Positions 59,122 through 59,629 of a DNA stretch of 59,629 nucleotides are shown piece by piece. Where the stretch lies: assembly GCA_009991595.1 (NCBI GenBank), contig JAACVK010000039.1:1-59629 (forward strand), written 5' to 3'. A program made the position numbers and the translations under genes. The notes beneath the pieces were generated by a model. That model had not been told where the DNA came from, did no database searches, and saw nothing but the letters and a program-made list of their open reading frames with translations. Within the stretch, counting starts at the first letter, position 1; each line of letters opens with the position of its first letter. The stretch is from a bacterium. GTDB lineage: Bacteria > Bdellovibrionota > UBA2428.

Positions 59122-59502
59122 TTAAATCCGATCAAGAAAGCGATTCATCATCGCATTGAACCGTGTTGAAACAATAGGCTTTTGAACAACAGCCGCCGCC
59201 CCAGCCTTCAAAGCCTTTTCTTCAACAGAAAGTGCCATTTTAGAAACATAGGGATGAAGCAGAACACAAATCGCACTTGGATCTTGTTTAATCAGACGAT
59301 TAATACAATAAATACCGTCCCTATCCGGAACTAATAGGTCGACAAACAAAAAGTCAGGCCGATGCTGACCATATTCTTTAAACCAATTCGTGCCTGATCG
59401 CTTCCAACAAACAACTTCCACATCCAAAGACTCTAAAAGCTGCGTAACCCGTGCTGCACCCTCTTCATAGAAATCCAGTATCATCGCCTTAGCTTTTGCC
59501 AT
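59122..59502 (-). CDS. Single receiver-domain protein
   Basis: 126 residues from ATG 59502 (TTG 59529 is an alternative nine codons earlier; neither has a clear ribosome-binding site). Receiver layout: AMILDFYEE at the first acidic position (a single Asp rather than a pair), FLFVDLLVPDRDG with phosphoacceptor Asp, VVQKPIVS with the Lys-Pro. No output domain. Divergent from the gene at 59544 and convergent with the flagellin unit, so possibly related to motility control; that is inference. Confidence 0.8.
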   Translation of the reverse strand: MAKAKAMILDFYEEGAARVTQLLESLDVEVVCWKRSGTNWFKEYGQHRPDFLFVDLLVPDRDGIYCINRLIKQDPSAICVLLHPYVSKMALSVEEKALKAGAAAVVQKPIVSTRFNAMMNRFLDRI

Positions 59503-59543
59503 ATACTTGTATTGTAACTCATCAAGCAATTAGGAGAAGTAAT

Positions 59544-59629
59544 TTGAGCGCACAATTTCCAGTTTCAGACGATCTCGGCCTTAAACCCATTCGTCGCTTT
59601 ATGTCAAAACGTGTAGTTTCCACAACCAG
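59544..59629 (+). CDS. Start of a CBS-domain-like gene, cut by the window end
   Basis: TTG 59544 is preceded by TAGGAGAAG at a good distance. The visible residues run through LGLKPIRRFMSKRVVSTT, resembling the opening of a CBS domain (V.D.M....V.V). Only about 28 codons are visible, so the call is tentative. Confidence 0.45.
   Translation, partial: MSAQFPVSDDLGLKPIRRFMSKRVVSTT

Overview
The window looks like chromosome from a motile Gram-negative predatory-type bacterium of the Bdellovibrionota (Bdellovibrio or a relative). This is an inference from gene content: two short flagellins with FliA-type promoters, a Tol system, an IHF-type histone-like protein, a Tad/Flp pilus locus, many secreted proteases and lipoproteins, and AT-leaning DNA. 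No rRNA, CRISPR array, insertion sequence or prophage gene was seen, and no tRNA was recognised.

Layout. 1-4300: end of an unrecognised gene, a secreted HExxH protein, endonuclease III (nth) with unusual cysteine spacing, a Cys-tailed small protein and a lipoprotein serine protease. 4388-10125: a signalling island with an NtrC-type activator, an Hpt protein, a single-domain receiver and a soluble histidine kinase. They are surrounded by small genes, three of whose transcription units start at near-perfect sigma-54 promoters (4388 +, 5493 -, 9427 +). A TTGTC(A/G)CAA-like word lies 80-100 bp upstream of each. 10112-17716: dcd, prmA, a DUF1684 lipoprotein, epmA, nagB, ihfA, a second NtrC-type regulator and a receiver-PilZ protein. 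17736-26155: glmS and glmU, divergent from a Ppx/GppA phosphatase, then a run of overlapping minus-strand genes (xseB, ispA, tlyA, a patatin-like lipoprotein lacking its nucleophile, a cNMP-binding protein, tsaC/sua5). 26194-31852: tolQ-tolR-tolA/tonB-tolB, a membrane protein and trmFO. 31855-35104: a three-gene FecR-domain/envelope operon. 35261-38242: a doubled Mla-type ABC transporter (two ATPases, two permeases, no MCE gene). 38327-40296: a FlaG-like protein, asnS and a small membrane protein.

40369-50267 is a minus-strand Tad pilus locus. It runs three Flp-like pilins, two TadE-like proteins, CpaB/RcpC, the CpaC/RcpA secretin, a single-chain TadZ-TadA fusion ATPase and TadB, then continues into a secreted RHS/YD-repeat protein and two small secreted proteins. 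Upstream of it is a 45-bp perfect inverted repeat (50401-50497) that overlaps the stop codon of a lipoprotein metallopeptidase. 52380-56662 is a short dcw cluster (rsmH-ftsL-ftsI-murE) with no mraZ. 57024-58945 holds two flagellins.

The most interesting non-coding structure is at 58959-59071, between the second flagellin and its terminator. Its outer stem of 21 base pairs with three single-base bulges encloses three hairpins in a cloverleaf arrangement. The first flagellin has a long structured leader rich in GGA motifs. The sigma-54 island (4289-10125) and the cloverleaf RNA are the best candidates for undescribed biology.
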